NCBI GenBank assembly: GCA_034401795.1 | Contig: CM067369.1 | Coordinates: 91,874,579-91,938,578, forward strand | Direction of reading: 5' to 3' | Length of the DNA stretch: 64,000 nt | Origin: Chaetoderma sp. LZ-2023a | Lineage: Eukaryota > Mollusca > Caudofoveata > Chaetodermatida > Chaetodermatidae | In this document: positions 23,385 to 31,772 of the stretch, piece by piece | How positions within the stretch are numbered: position 1 is the first letter of the stretch | Layout: each line of letters opens with the position of its first letter | The notes under the pieces: model-generated | Told to the model about the DNA's origin: nothing | Seen by the model: only the letters and a program-made list of their open reading frames with translations | Databases searched by the model: none | Translations under genes and position numbers: made by a program

Positions 23385-24306
23385 TTAGCTAACCTGGCCA
23401 GAATGGCCAAGTGAGCTTATGGCATGGCGACCATCCATCCGGCGTGCAGCCATCAACTTTTGTTTAAAAACGCTACTCCTCATTAACAACTGGGAGGATT
23501 TCAATCTAATATGACTGGAAGGACCCTATGGGGTAGGCTTCAGAACTTGTATACAGAATTTTGATTGGTCAATTTTTCCGGCGGCCATCTTGGACTTTCT
23601 GAAAATTTCTGAAAATCACTTAAAAACCTACTTCTCATTAACCACTGGGCCAATTTCAATCAAACGTGGATGAAAGAACCCTAGTGTGGTATCCTTCAGA
23701 ACATCTATACAGAATTTTGATTGATCCATTTTTCTGGTGGCCATCTTGAATTTTCCAACAAAATGCGGGAAATCGTTTAAAACGCTACTCATGAACTGCT
23801 TGAGAAATTTCAACCAGACTTGGCTGGAACGATACTAGGCTGGTAGATTTCAGAATATGTATACAGAATTTTGATTGGTCCATTTTTCTGGCAGCCATCT
23901 TGGATTTTCTGAAAATTTTGGGAAATCAGTTAAAAGGCTACTCCTCATTAACCGCTTGAATGAGTTCAAGTAAACTCGGGTGGAAGGATCCTATTGTCAT
24001 AGCCCCTAGAAATTCTATTCAGAATTTCGATAGGTCGATGTTTGGCAGAAATCTCTGATTTTCTGAGTTTTCCAAAAGCATATAAAAACGGTACTCCTTC
24101 CTTCAATCAATAACCCGATTTCAACAAAACTTGGGTGGAACGATCCTAGGATGATAGGCTCCAACATATTAAACGAGAGTCTTGATTGGGCAATTTTTTG
24201 GTGGGTATCTTGGATTTTACGAAAATAATCCATCATGTCTATTTAAATGCAAATGGTTTAAATGCCAATGGTTTAGGTGAGTGCTACAGGCCCTTGGGCC
24301 TCTTGT
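23385..24306 (+). repeat. HINE/pearl-like element with ~170-190-bp core repeats
   Basis: Left end is TTAGCTAACCTGGCCAGAAT. About five core units follow, each with CTACTCCTCATTAAC, a diverged GGAAGGATCCTA block, ACAGAATTTTGATTGGTC and CATCTTGGATTTTCTGAAAA. The right end is GGTGAGTGCTACAGGCC with the hairpin AGGCCCTTGGGCCT, then CTTGT. Left end, core repeats, 3' hairpin and CTTGT terminus match the layout of bivalve pearl elements, later grouped as Helentron-associated elements. Family name is inferred from structure. Confidence 0.7.
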
Positions 24307-24403
24307 ATTCATCAGGGCTCTGAAGGTGGGTGTAAACAGTAGCCACTCCATCCTTCATGAGCTTCAGTTGTTTTGCTGGTAGTCTGCTTCCCATTTCCAT
24401 TTG

Positions 24404-24422
24404 AATTGAGGAATCCAGTTTC
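24404..24422 (-). repeat. Left fragment of a hairpin MITE split by element B
   Basis: TTGAGGAATCCAGTTTTC is the MITE terminus. The remainder of the same copy resumes at 31212 on the other side of element B. Confidence 0.8.
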
Positions 24423-24432
24423 TACTTCGAAT

Positions 24433-24591
24433 AATACTTACCAGATGTACTATTATGATAATGTCTATTATCTAGTCTAGCTCAAAATAAACAATTAAAA
24501 CTCCGCACTCTCCTGGTCCTGCCCATACTGTGTCCGGGAATACCATAGCCGCAGGTACCGAGTCAATTCCTAATCACAGTCAGATTCGTCT
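24433..24591 (+). repeat. Left inverted terminal repeat of element B
   Basis: It reads AATACTTACCAGATGTACTA inward and is matched in inverse at 31015-31173. Outside it lie 13 unique bases up to the TTC edge. Confidence 0.9.
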
Positions 24592-24688
24592 ATTTTGCGC
24601 TTGTTTCAAGTCGCATGTGTTTAGAGTGTCATTTAATTGATAAATTAAGCAGTTTTAGCGCGTGTTTGTGAAAACCATCGCTGGACTA

Positions 24689-24721
24689 ATGGAGGAACTA
24701 GGGAAATCATCACAGGGGCAG
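24689..24721 (+). CDS. Element B Gag, predicted first exon (11 codons)
   Basis: An ATG opens an 11-codon stretch ending CAGGGGCAG|GTTGTATC, a reasonable splice donor in phase 0. The acceptor TGTGTTCGCAG at 25233-25242 also gives phase 0 and leads directly to the zinc-finger-like start of Gag. Element C has the same arrangement, which supports splicing. The main Gag exon has no good ATG upstream of its Cys motif. Confidence 0.6.
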
Positions 24722-25242
24722 GTTGTATCAATCTAGAATTTGTACATTCGTGCCATAATGACTGTTTGAAATTTCCTTAAATTGGCACATTGTTTTATAA
24801 TGTTAGCCATTGTTGGAGTCGCTTCTGTACCCGTTAACTTTTAGTTTTAATTCGGGTACTCGGTTAATTTCTCTTGCGACTCGGTTCCTCTAAGATGGAT
24901 GCGCCCTTAGCCAAGATGGCGGCGCCCATGTAATATGTCGTTATTGGCTTGGTGTATCCAGGCACTCTGTTATCGCCGATTTTAGCTCTCGCTTCATTGT
25001 CGAGGGTGTTTGTAGTGATCGGCGAGGTTTTCTTGGTTATTTAACGTTAGTTAAAGGCTGAGTTGTGTTTTGTAAAAAATTTTCACTCAAAAAAGTTTCA
25101 AATATTTCCTGCCTAAGACTTGTTATCATTAATTTAAGAGAAAGTTAATGTGTTTAAGAAATCTTAACTATCAAGTCTATTGTGCGTATTGCTCGTCATC
25201 ACTTGTCATGTGCAGCGTTTTAATTCTTCTCTGTGTTCGCAG

Positions 25243-27045
25243 AAACCGAAGAACCCGGACACGTTGTGCCAGAAGTGCAACAGGTTCATGAAACGGAAGT
25301 ATCTTGGTCATCACTGTGTGGCATGTGCGAAGTGTAAGGTCGGAAGCCCGTGTGATGTGTGCGCCAAGTGGTCGTCGGCAATGGTGGCTGAGTTTGACAG
25401 GGATCGACGGGCGAGGCTGGAGCGTATAGAGAAGGATAAGGCAGTGAAGCGGCAGCAAGCGTCGTTGGTTGGACTGGAAGGTCGGCTGAATGAGAGGATG
25501 GATTCAGCACTGGGCGTATTGGCGGCCCAGTTCAAGGCCATGTTTGATTCATTACAGTCCACGGGCCCGGTGAGGCAAGCTGGTGCAGGGCAACCATTAG
25601 GTGGTCCGGCTAGTTCTGCTGAGGGTCATGCACCTGACCCTTCTCTGTCCTCGGCTCAAGAGCCGTCGGTAAAGGAGGAAGAATTGCTGTTGATGGAAGA
25701 CTCCGGCATGCCGGATCTTTCAATGTCGGCAATGCCTAGTACGTCCCAGGGGTCTCCCTCGGGATTTGTACGGGTTTGCCAGGCGGATGGTGATGTCGAC
25801 GTTCCGTCAGGCATTTTTCATCCGTTATTTGTGCAACCGGATATGCCGGCGGAGCCGTGGTTTGCGGTTCCGACGGCTATCCCGACGGCGTTAGGCGCGG
25901 CTCCTATCGGAGTGACAGTGCCAGCCGTGATTGAGGCGGTCGTAGTCCCGGATCCCGTGTTGGAGCCGATGGACTGCGGAGAATCCGTATCCGGCGATTC
26001 GTTGGATACTGGTGCCGCTGGTAGTCGCGCTATGGATGCGCTCTGTCCTGGCAGAGACGTTTATCGTAGCGTTCAGCAAGGATCGTCGGTGGCCCTCTCA
26101 TCTAAGGGAGAGAGGGAGGATGAAAACGGGAGTTCTTTAATGGACGATTCCGCTTTCTGCGCCGAAGCTGAATGGGTGCAGGTCCTTGGATGGATGACCA
26201 ATCGTCTCGGGTTGGCATCGGATCTAGGATCTCAGCGCGATCCGGCGATGGAGCGGATGTCAGAGCGTGCGGCTAGCGCTCTGTCCAGTGGCTCTTCGGC
26301 CATGCCTACACTCCCCTTGGACACGCAGACTTCTGACATGTTGGAAGTTGCGGCATATCGTCTGGTTCAGCCAGACTATGCGTTGCCCAAGGCCCCGAAG
26401 GGGATAAGGAGTAGGGTCCGTTTTCCGGAGCAGGCCTATCATCAGTACGCCAGGGTTCCACAGCTTTCCGTTGCGGAACGTGAGGCGCTGAATAGGCCGT
26501 TGGCTGGGAAGGCCAAGGGGCGGTCACGTCCCTTGGTTTCTCAGACCAACAAAGACCCGTTTAATGAGCTCACGCTCATTGAGGATGCGGCTAGGGCAGC
26601 CATGGCTGCGCTGTCGCACGGGTGTACCGTCTTGCAGGGTATGCTGGACTGCACGGCGGAAGGCGGACAGGTGCCAGAGGCTGCTCCCGGAGTTGTTCGG
26701 GACACCATGCGCCTGTCTCAGGATTGCCTGGCCAGGGTGATCACAAGAACTTTAGCAGAGCGACGGAGAATGGTTCTCGATTGTGTGGAACCAGGACCGG
26801 AGATGAGGGCAGCGTTATCTTCTGCGCCTTTCATAGGTCCAGGCTTGTTCGGCGGCTCGGCACGACAAGCGCTTTCTAAAGTTGCATCGATGGTGGCGGA
26901 GCAAGAGGTGGTCGGCAAGTCGTGGAAGTCAACCAAGAGGACTCAGCCGCAACAGTCCTACCGTCAACACAGACAGGAGCAGCAGAGGCAGCGTCCTAGA
27001 TCGCCCTTCCGTCCTTCTGCCCGTGATGCCCATAGGCCATCCTGA
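25243..27045 (+). CDS. gag: Element B Gag (main exon)
   Basis: The structural protein of the element, expected to bind RNA and form particles. About 600 residues. An N-terminal Cys/His cluster (LCQKCNRFM, then GHHCVACAKCK, then CDVCAKWS) is shared with element C. A helical, charged region follows (ARLERIEKDKAVKRQQ), then a long Ser/Pro/acidic stretch, then a conserved C-terminal region with TGPGLFGG-like sequence (IGPGLFGGSARQ) and a basic Gln/Arg tail. It overlaps the Pol frame by 164 nt, Pol being in the +1 frame. Confidence 0.85.
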   Translation, partial: KPKNPDTLCQKCNRFMKRKYLGHHCVACAKCKVGSPCDVCAKWSSAMVAEFDRDRRARLERIEKDKAVKRQQASLVGLEGRLNERMDSALGVLAAQFKAMFDSLQSTGPVRQAGAGQPLGGPASSAEGHAPDPSLSSAQEPSVKEEELLLMEDSGMPDLSMSAMPSTSQGSPSGFVRVCQADGDVDVPSGIFHPLFVQPDMPAEPWFAVPTAIPTALGAAPIGVTVPAVIEAVVVPDPVLEPMDCGESVSGDSLDTGAAGSRAMDALCPGRDVYRSVQQGSSVALSSKGEREDENGSSLMDDSAFCAEAEWVQVLGWMTNRLGLASDLGSQRDPAMERMSERAASALSSGSSAMPTLPLDTQTSDMLEVAAYRLVQPDYALPKAPKGIRSRVRFPEQAYHQYARVPQLSVAEREALNRPLAGKAKGRSRPLVSQTNKDPFNELTLIEDAARAAMAALSHGCTVLQGMLDCTAEGGQVPEAAPGVVRDTMRLSQDCLARVITRTLAERRRMVLDCVEPGPEMRAALSSAPFIGPGLFGGSARQALSKVASMVAEQEVVGKSWKSTKRTQPQQSYRQHRQEQQRQRPRSPFRPSARDAHRPS

Positions 27046-29389
27046 GCACAAGGGCCTGGCCGTTCGTCCACATACAAGCCCTCTAGTAAGAGGCCGTATG
27101 AGGACGACAGGAAGGGTGGCGGTTCGGGCCGTGGCGGCTACCGTAAGGATAGTCGTGGCGGCGGTTCCGGACCGTCATACCACAAGAAGCCGCGGGCCGG
27201 CCGTGGGGCTCGTTCCTGACGGGTTTCCGGCGGAATCAATACCGGCGGCTTTGGAAACAAATGGAGTCGAGAATCTTCACCCAAGCGATGTAGCGTCTTG
27301 TCGGCTAATCTCGACCGACAACTGTGTGCAGATTCCTTCCGTCGGAGGCAGACTTCAGCTATTCCTAAGCCAATGGGAACAGGTCGTGCGCGACTATTTA
27401 GTCTGTCAGTGGATAAGAAACGGCTACGATCCGGACTGGCTCATCCATCAATCGTTAGTTCCGTTAACCTCGACTCCAATATGGACTCCTATTCCAAGGG
27501 AATTAGACCGTCTAGTTGCCATTCAGTCAGAGATAGAATCGCTTCGTCAGAAAAAGGCGATTCACCTGGTCGCCGATCAGTCATCACTGGACTTCTATTC
27601 GATTATGTTCCTAGTTCCGAAGCGTACCGGAGGGTGGAGACCAATTCTCAATCTCAAACCGTTGAACAAATTTATTCTTTCTCCCAGGTTTCAGATGGAG
27701 ACGGTAGCAGCGGTGATGACAGGGCTCAGGAAAGGCATGTGGGCGGTATCAATAGATCTGAAGGATGCTTATTTTCATATTCCAATGTCAATTCCCTTTC
27801 AGAAGTACCTGCGGTTTGCATTCCAAGACAATGTTTGGGAATTCAATGCTCTTCCATTCGGCCTGACCACGGCTCCGAGGGTCTTCACCAAGGTGGTTCT
27901 CGCCATGACTTCTTTACTTCGCAGGAGAAACATAGCTGTTCACACTTACATAGACGACTGGCTGCTAAAGGCGGGGAATCCAGTCACTCTGCGCAGCAAT
28001 CTGAAGGTAGTCCTAGACTTATTGAAGAAGCTAGGATGGATTGTGAATCTAGAGAAATCAGAACTGACTCCATCCCAGGAGTTTGTTTATCTGGGAATTT
28101 TTTTCAATCTCAGGGACGGCGTAGCTTTTCCGGCGGAGAGCAGAGTCAGAAGCCTGATTGCAGTATTGGAGTCAGTTTCTCTAGGAGCCTATCTGACGGC
28201 GCGTCAATTTCTCAGAATACTCGGTTTACTAGTATCTCTGGAGAAGGTGGTGCCATATGCGGCGCTCAGGCGCAGGCCGATTCAGATGTATTTGATGTTG
28301 TTCTGGTCACAGAGAACAGATCCGTTATCTCTGAGAATACCAGTAAAAGAACCATTGATATTCCACCTTCAGTGGTGGTTGTCGGAACAGAATCTCCTGC
28401 GAGGTGTTCCTCTACAACCTCCTCAACCTCAGATGTCCATATTCACGGATGCATCATTGACAGGTTGGGGAGCGGTATTGGACAATCAGTCAGTGTCAGG
28501 GGAATGGGATCGGACCAATGCGCAGAAACATATCAATGTGCTCGAGCTATTAGCGGTGGTATTAGCACTGCAGAAGTTCGAGAGTCTAGTTCAAGACAAA
28601 ATTGTCCTAGTAAGGACAGACAACTCAACAGTGGTGTCTTATTTGAACCGCCAGGGCGGGACAAGATCACCGGAGTTGTGTATGATGGTTTGGAACCTTC
28701 TGCTGTGGTGCCAAGAGAGGAATATTATTCTTCGGGCAGCACACATTCCAGGAAGATTGAACATCTTAGCGGATGCTCTCAGTCGAAGGACGGTTTGTCG
28801 TCCGACGGAATGGCAGCTCAACCAAGTGGTAGCGGAGGTTCTATTCAAACAATGGGGCAAGCCAAATGTCGACCTATTTGCAATGAAGAAAAACGCAAAG
28901 ATGGTCACGTACGTGTCACCGATCCCCGACCCGTTAGCTCTAGCAGTAGACGCACTGGCGATAAGTTGGAAGGGAATGTACGCGTATGCGTATCCTCCAA
29001 CAATTCTCATCCCGAAAGTTCTGGCAAAGATAAGAGAGGGGATGTGCCAAGTACTACTGATCGCTCCTTATTGGCCAGGCCGATCATGGTTTACGGATCT
29101 GCTGGACCTTCTGGTCTGCAGTCCAATCCCTCTTCCAGACACAAGAGATGTAATCTCTCAGAACAAGGGTCTGTACCTTCACGACAGACCAGAAATGTTC
29201 AAATTGACTGCATGGATGTTGTCAAGCAGCGTGCAATTGAGGGTGGCTTTTCTGAGCAAGCAGCGAAGTTTGTTGCTTCGGCCAGAAGAGTTTCAACCAC
29301 AAAAACATATAATTATAGAATCAACAAATTTGCACAGTGGTGTGAGAGAAGAGATATTGATCCCTTTTCTGCATCTGTTCAACACGTAG
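26882..29389 (+). CDS. pol: Element B Pol: reverse transcriptase, RNase H, MT-like
   Basis: Copies element RNA into DNA. In order: RT with LVPKRTGGWRPILNLKPLNK, SIDLKDAYFHIP, ALPFGLTTAPRVF and the catalytic YIDD at residues 356-359; RNase H from TDASLTGWGA (Asp523) through RTDNSTVVSYLNRQGG to HIPGRLNILADALSRR; and an MT-like domain from VDLFAMKKNAKM (Asp664) to APYWPGRSW. At the place of the usual DPPY/NPPY methyltransferase motif it reads AYPP, so methylation activity is doubtful. No own ATG is obvious. Frameshift or reinitiation from Gag is likely. It ends inside the YR frame. Confidence 0.9.
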   Translation: MHRWWRSKRWSASRGSQPRGLSRNSPTVNTDRSSRGSVLDRPSVLLPVMPIGHPEHKGLAVRPHTSPLVRGRMRTTGRVAVRAVAATVRIVVAAVPDRHTTRSRGPAVGLVPDGFPAESIPAALETNGVENLHPSDVASCRLISTDNCVQIPSVGGRLQLFLSQWEQVVRDYLVCQWIRNGYDPDWLIHQSLVPLTSTPIWTPIPRELDRLVAIQSEIESLRQKKAIHLVADQSSLDFYSIMFLVPKRTGGWRPILNLKPLNKFILSPRFQMETVAAVMTGLRKGMWAVSIDLKDAYFHIPMSIPFQKYLRFAFQDNVWEFNALPFGLTTAPRVFTKVVLAMTSLLRRRNIAVHTYIDDWLLKAGNPVTLRSNLKVVLDLLKKLGWIVNLEKSELTPSQEFVYLGIFFNLRDGVAFPAESRVRSLIAVLESVSLGAYLTARQFLRILGLLVSLEKVVPYAALRRRPIQMYLMLFWSQRTDPLSLRIPVKEPLIFHLQWWLSEQNLLRGVPLQPPQPQMSIFTDASLTGWGAVLDNQSVSGEWDRTNAQKHINVLELLAVVLALQKFESLVQDKIVLVRTDNSTVVSYLNRQGGTRSPELCMMVWNLLLWCQERNIILRAAHIPGRLNILADALSRRTVCRPTEWQLNQVVAEVLFKQWGKPNVDLFAMKKNAKMVTYVSPIPDPLALAVDALAISWKGMYAYAYPPTILIPKVLAKIREGMCQVLLIAPYWPGRSWFTDLLDLLVCSPIPLPDTRDVISQNKGLYLHDRPEMFKLTAWMLSSSVQLRVAFLSKQRSLLLRPEEFQPQKHIIIESTNLHSGVREEILIPFLHLFNT

Positions 29390-30237
29390 CAGATTTTATC
29401 TGTCATTTATACGAAGTTGACAAACTTGTACCTTCTACCCTAGCAGCATATAAGTCTGCATTAGCTTCTGTCATTCCTAGTCTCACCATTGGGGGAGTGG
29501 AGAATGACACCTTGAATGAAGTTATCAAAGGAATGAGCAATCTGCGACCTAGACAGCCAATTCCTATCCCATCATGGAATCTATCTCTTGTTCTACAGGT
29601 TTTAGGGCATGCTCCCTTTGAACCGATTAGATCTATTGACATTAAACTGTTAACTATTAAATCAGTTTTCTTGGTTGCAGCAGCGTCGGCGAGAAGGAGA
29701 AGCGAGATTCATGCGCTTTCTGCCGAACAAGACCGTTTTGTCGTCACGGGTGAAGGTTTAAGATTACTTCCACGTCTTTGTTTCCTGGCAAAGAATCAGT
29801 CACTTAAATATCCAGGACAGCCGATCAATTTGCCAAGTTTAACTAGACATGACCCAAATTCTTGTGCTTGGTGTCCTGTCAGATGTCTAAAGATGTATAA
29901 GAAACGTACTTCTGAGTGGAGAGACGACCCAAAATCTCTGTGGTTATGTCTCAAAGCTCCCCATTTACGTGCTTCGAAAGATACTATTTCTCGTTGGATA
30001 GTTGACGCTATTCAGATGTCGCACAAGATCGCTACAGGAAAGCAGATTGATCGTGCGAAGGCCCATGAGGTCCGAGCACTAGCAGCATCATCGGCCCTTT
30101 ATAAGGGTGTCTCATTAGAGCAGGTGATGTCTGTAGCACAATGGCATGCCGAGTCGTCATTCACTGATTTCTACCTTCGCGACATCTCGAGCACACTTAA
30201 CCCAGTAGCCGTCGCCAATTTGTCGAACCTAAACTAA
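27298..30237 (+). CDS. Element B tyrosine recombinase in a long overlapping frame
   Basis: The recombinase that integrates the DNA copy. The YR domain itself occupies about 29190-30237: an N-terminal SAM-like part (NYRINKFAQWCERRD), then the catalytic residues Arg799-801 (SARRRSEIHAL), HxxR at His923 (AHEVRA), WH at His950 and Tyr959 (FYLRD). All are present. The same frame is open upstream to 27298, through about 630 codons that overlap RT/RNase H in the -1 frame and read as Ser/Gly/Arg-rich sequence. Whether that part is translated is unknown. Confidence 0.85.
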   Translation: MSANLDRQLCADSFRRRQTSAIPKPMGTGRARLFSLSVDKKRLRSGLAHPSIVSSVNLDSNMDSYSKGIRPSSCHSVRDRIASSEKGDSPGRRSVITGLLFDYVPSSEAYRRVETNSQSQTVEQIYSFSQVSDGDGSSGDDRAQERHVGGINRSEGCLFSYSNVNSLSEVPAVCIPRQCLGIQCSSIRPDHGSEGLHQGGSRHDFFTSQEKHSCSHLHRRLAAKGGESSHSAQQSEGSPRLIEEARMDCESREIRTDSIPGVCLSGNFFQSQGRRSFSGGEQSQKPDCSIGVSFSRSLSDGASISQNTRFTSISGEGGAICGAQAQADSDVFDVVLVTENRSVISENTSKRTIDIPPSVVVVGTESPARCSSTTSSTSDVHIHGCIIDRLGSGIGQSVSVRGMGSDQCAETYQCARAISGGISTAEVRESSSRQNCPSKDRQLNSGVLFEPPGRDKITGVVYDGLEPSAVVPREEYYSSGSTHSRKIEHLSGCSQSKDGLSSDGMAAQPSGSGGSIQTMGQAKCRPICNEEKRKDGHVRVTDPRPVSSSSRRTGDKLEGNVRVCVSSNNSHPESSGKDKRGDVPSTTDRSLLARPIMVYGSAGPSGLQSNPSSRHKRCNLSEQGSVPSRQTRNVQIDCMDVVKQRAIEGGFSEQAAKFVASARRVSTTKTYNYRINKFAQWCERRDIDPFSASVQHVADFICHLYEVDKLVPSTLAAYKSALASVIPSLTIGGVENDTLNEVIKGMSNLRPRQPIPIPSWNLSLVLQVLGHAPFEPIRSIDIKLLTIKSVFLVAAASARRRSEIHALSAEQDRFVVTGEGLRLLPRLCFLAKNQSLKYPGQPINLPSLTRHDPNSCAWCPVRCLKMYKKRTSEWRDDPKSLWLCLKAPHLRASKDTISRWIVDAIQMSHKIATGKQIDRAKAHEVRALAASSALYKGVSLEQVMSVAQWHAESSFTDFYLRDISSTLNPVAVANLSNLN

Positions 30238-30847
30238 GCCACGTCCGACCACTACTTCGCACACATCACAAAAGTCTTCCGCCTACACTGACCAAGCGCT
30301 ATGCACATGACTGAGTACGACCGTGGATTGGGCCTAGCTCCTGTGATGATCAAGAACAGATCGACCACTCAAAAATGGTGAGTGTTTACATTAATTAAGT
30401 GACTATAAATATGTTTACTTCCAGTCGAAATACCAGACTGAGTAAGTAAATAGTCTGGTACAAGAGTATATTTATCCTCTCATACAGACATGAGACTCAT
30501 TCCAATTTGAAAATCTAATCGATATACTGATAGTTTTTTTCAAAGATTTGAAGTTGTAGTAGCTTCTTTGCACTCTACTGGACTGCCCTAGCTGAGACTT
30601 GGGGCTGACACGGGTCTGGTGGGTGTTGCATCCCCATGGACATCCCTCTGGTTTTGTGCGGACAAAAGAGGGGGGGGAGCGCGGTCTAGACCATAGAAGT
30701 TTAGCACTCTATGAGTCAGATAGCAGAACCCAAGCGTATGCCAGGGTTTTAGTCTCTTCACAACCTTCTCTGTTGGATGGTTGATGAGTGCTGGTTCGAG
30801 CCTCACCTCCTCCCACCGGCATTTCCTGGCTGTCGAAATCCGGAGTT
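30238..30847 (+). other. Element B 3' non-coding region
   Basis: No protein. It lies between the recombinase stop and the internal complementary region. It includes a G-run at about 30670 and a mostly unique sequence. No polyadenylation signal can be assigned with confidence. Confidence 0.6.
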
Positions 30848-30947
30848 TATCATAATAGTACATCTGGTAAGTATTATTCGAAGTAGAATCAAAAAAGCAT
30901 CCGCTTTTGTTTCTACGAGAATTCTTAATACTTACCAGATGTACTAT
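30848..30947. repeat. Internal complementary region of element B
   Basis: The left half (CATCTGGTAAGTATTATTCG, to GAAGTAGAA) is the inverse of the element's 5' end. The right half (GAATCAAAAAAGCATCCGCT to ACTTACCAGATGTACTA) is the inverse of its 3' end. They overlap by GAA, the inverse of the TTC found at both edges. In DIRS-1 this region templates completion of the termini and circle formation. Confidence 0.9.
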
Positions 30948-31014
30948 GGCCCTGCCTCAGCCGCCCCGCTGAGGTGAGGCTGAGCTGCTTTCGCAGTTTG
31001 CCAAGGCAAATATA

Positions 31015-31214
31015 AGACGAATCTGACTGTGATTGGGAATTGACTCGGTACCTGCGGCTATGGTATTCCCGGACACAGTATGGGCAGGACCAGGAGAGTG
31101 CGGAGTTTTAATTGTTTATTTTGAGCTAGACTAGATAATAGACATTATCATAATAGTACATCTGGTAAGTATTAAGAATTCTCGTAGAAACAAAAGCGGA
31201 TGCTTTTTTGATTC
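31015..31214 (-). repeat. Right inverted terminal repeat and 3' end of element B
   Basis: 31015-31173 is the inverse of 24433-24591. The remaining 41 bases to the TTC edge are the 3'-specific end, found inverted in the internal complementary region. It carries CTGGTAAGTATT, a consensus-like 5' splice site. Confidence 0.9.
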
Positions 31215-31430
31215 TCAGTCAATCATATGACATCATAAACAACTACGTCACATGTAGCTAGGCTGACATCATAATCAATTACCCAGTCAAATTAGTTTCA
31301 AAATATTTAACAGCTTACCTGGATAGTTTTTCTGGAAATCGAGTGTCACAGAGTGCAGGGATCGATCAATCCCAGCACGGGCAAAGCGTGGGTGGAGCTT
31401 AGATAGAGATGGGTGTGGCATAGCTATTAA
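31212..31430 (-). repeat. Right part of the hairpin MITE split by element B
   Basis: It resumes with TTCTCAGTCAATCATATGAC, continues with ACCCAGTCAAATTAGTTTCA, ACCTGGATAGTTTTTCTGG and ends near GGGTGTGGCATAGCTATTAA. Together with 24404-24422 it makes one MITE copy with its hairpin left arm deleted. Confidence 0.8.
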
Positions 31431-31560
31431 AGTTAGTTAGTACAATATTAGTTAGTACAATTTTGAAAATGATGTAAGAAATAGCAATGGCTTCTAATTA
31501 AATTAAGTTCAAAATATTCAACAGTACGTTTTAGAAACAGTTATGTCTGAGTGGTACTGC

Positions 31561-31772
31561 AATTCACAATTATCACAGATAATTCACAATTATTACAGTC
31601 AGGTAATTCACAATTATCACGGGTAATTCACAATTATCATAGGTAATTCACAATTAGTATCAGCTAATTCACAATTATTATCAGCTAATTCACTATTATT
31701 ATCAGCTAATTCACTATTATTATCAGCTAATTCACAATTATTATCAGCTAATTCACAATTAGTATCAGGTAA
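31561..31772 (+). repeat. ~21-bp tandem repeat
   Basis: About ten copies of AATTCACAATTATTATCAGCT with small variation. Spacers are not unique, so it is not a CRISPR array. 31776-32414 beyond it is intron with no gene seen. Confidence 0.9.

Larger units (their letters stand above)
24420..31214 (+). mobile_element. DIRS-like retrotransposon B, structurally complete
   Basis: A 6.8-kb tyrosine-recombinase retrotransposon. It has 159-bp inverted terminal repeats (24433-24591 and 31015-31173, one or very few mismatches), an internal complementary region, a spliced Gag, Pol with RT, RNase H and an MT-like domain, and an overlapping YR frame. There are no LTRs, no DDE integrase and no target-site duplication. 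One TTC is present at each edge (24420-24422, 31212-31214). All main frames are open, so the copy may be active or recently so. Confidence 0.92.

Noticed and set aside
24895-24933. ATG at 24895 as the start of element B Gag
   Set aside because: It closes after 12 codons, and its only donor gives a phase that does not match the acceptor at 25242.
24420-31214. Element B as an LTR retrotransposon or endogenous virus
   Set aside because: No direct long terminal repeats, no DDE integrase, no envelope. Termini are inverted and a tyrosine recombinase is present.
31561-31772. CRISPR-like array
   Set aside because: Repeats are contiguous with no unique spacers, in an animal intron.
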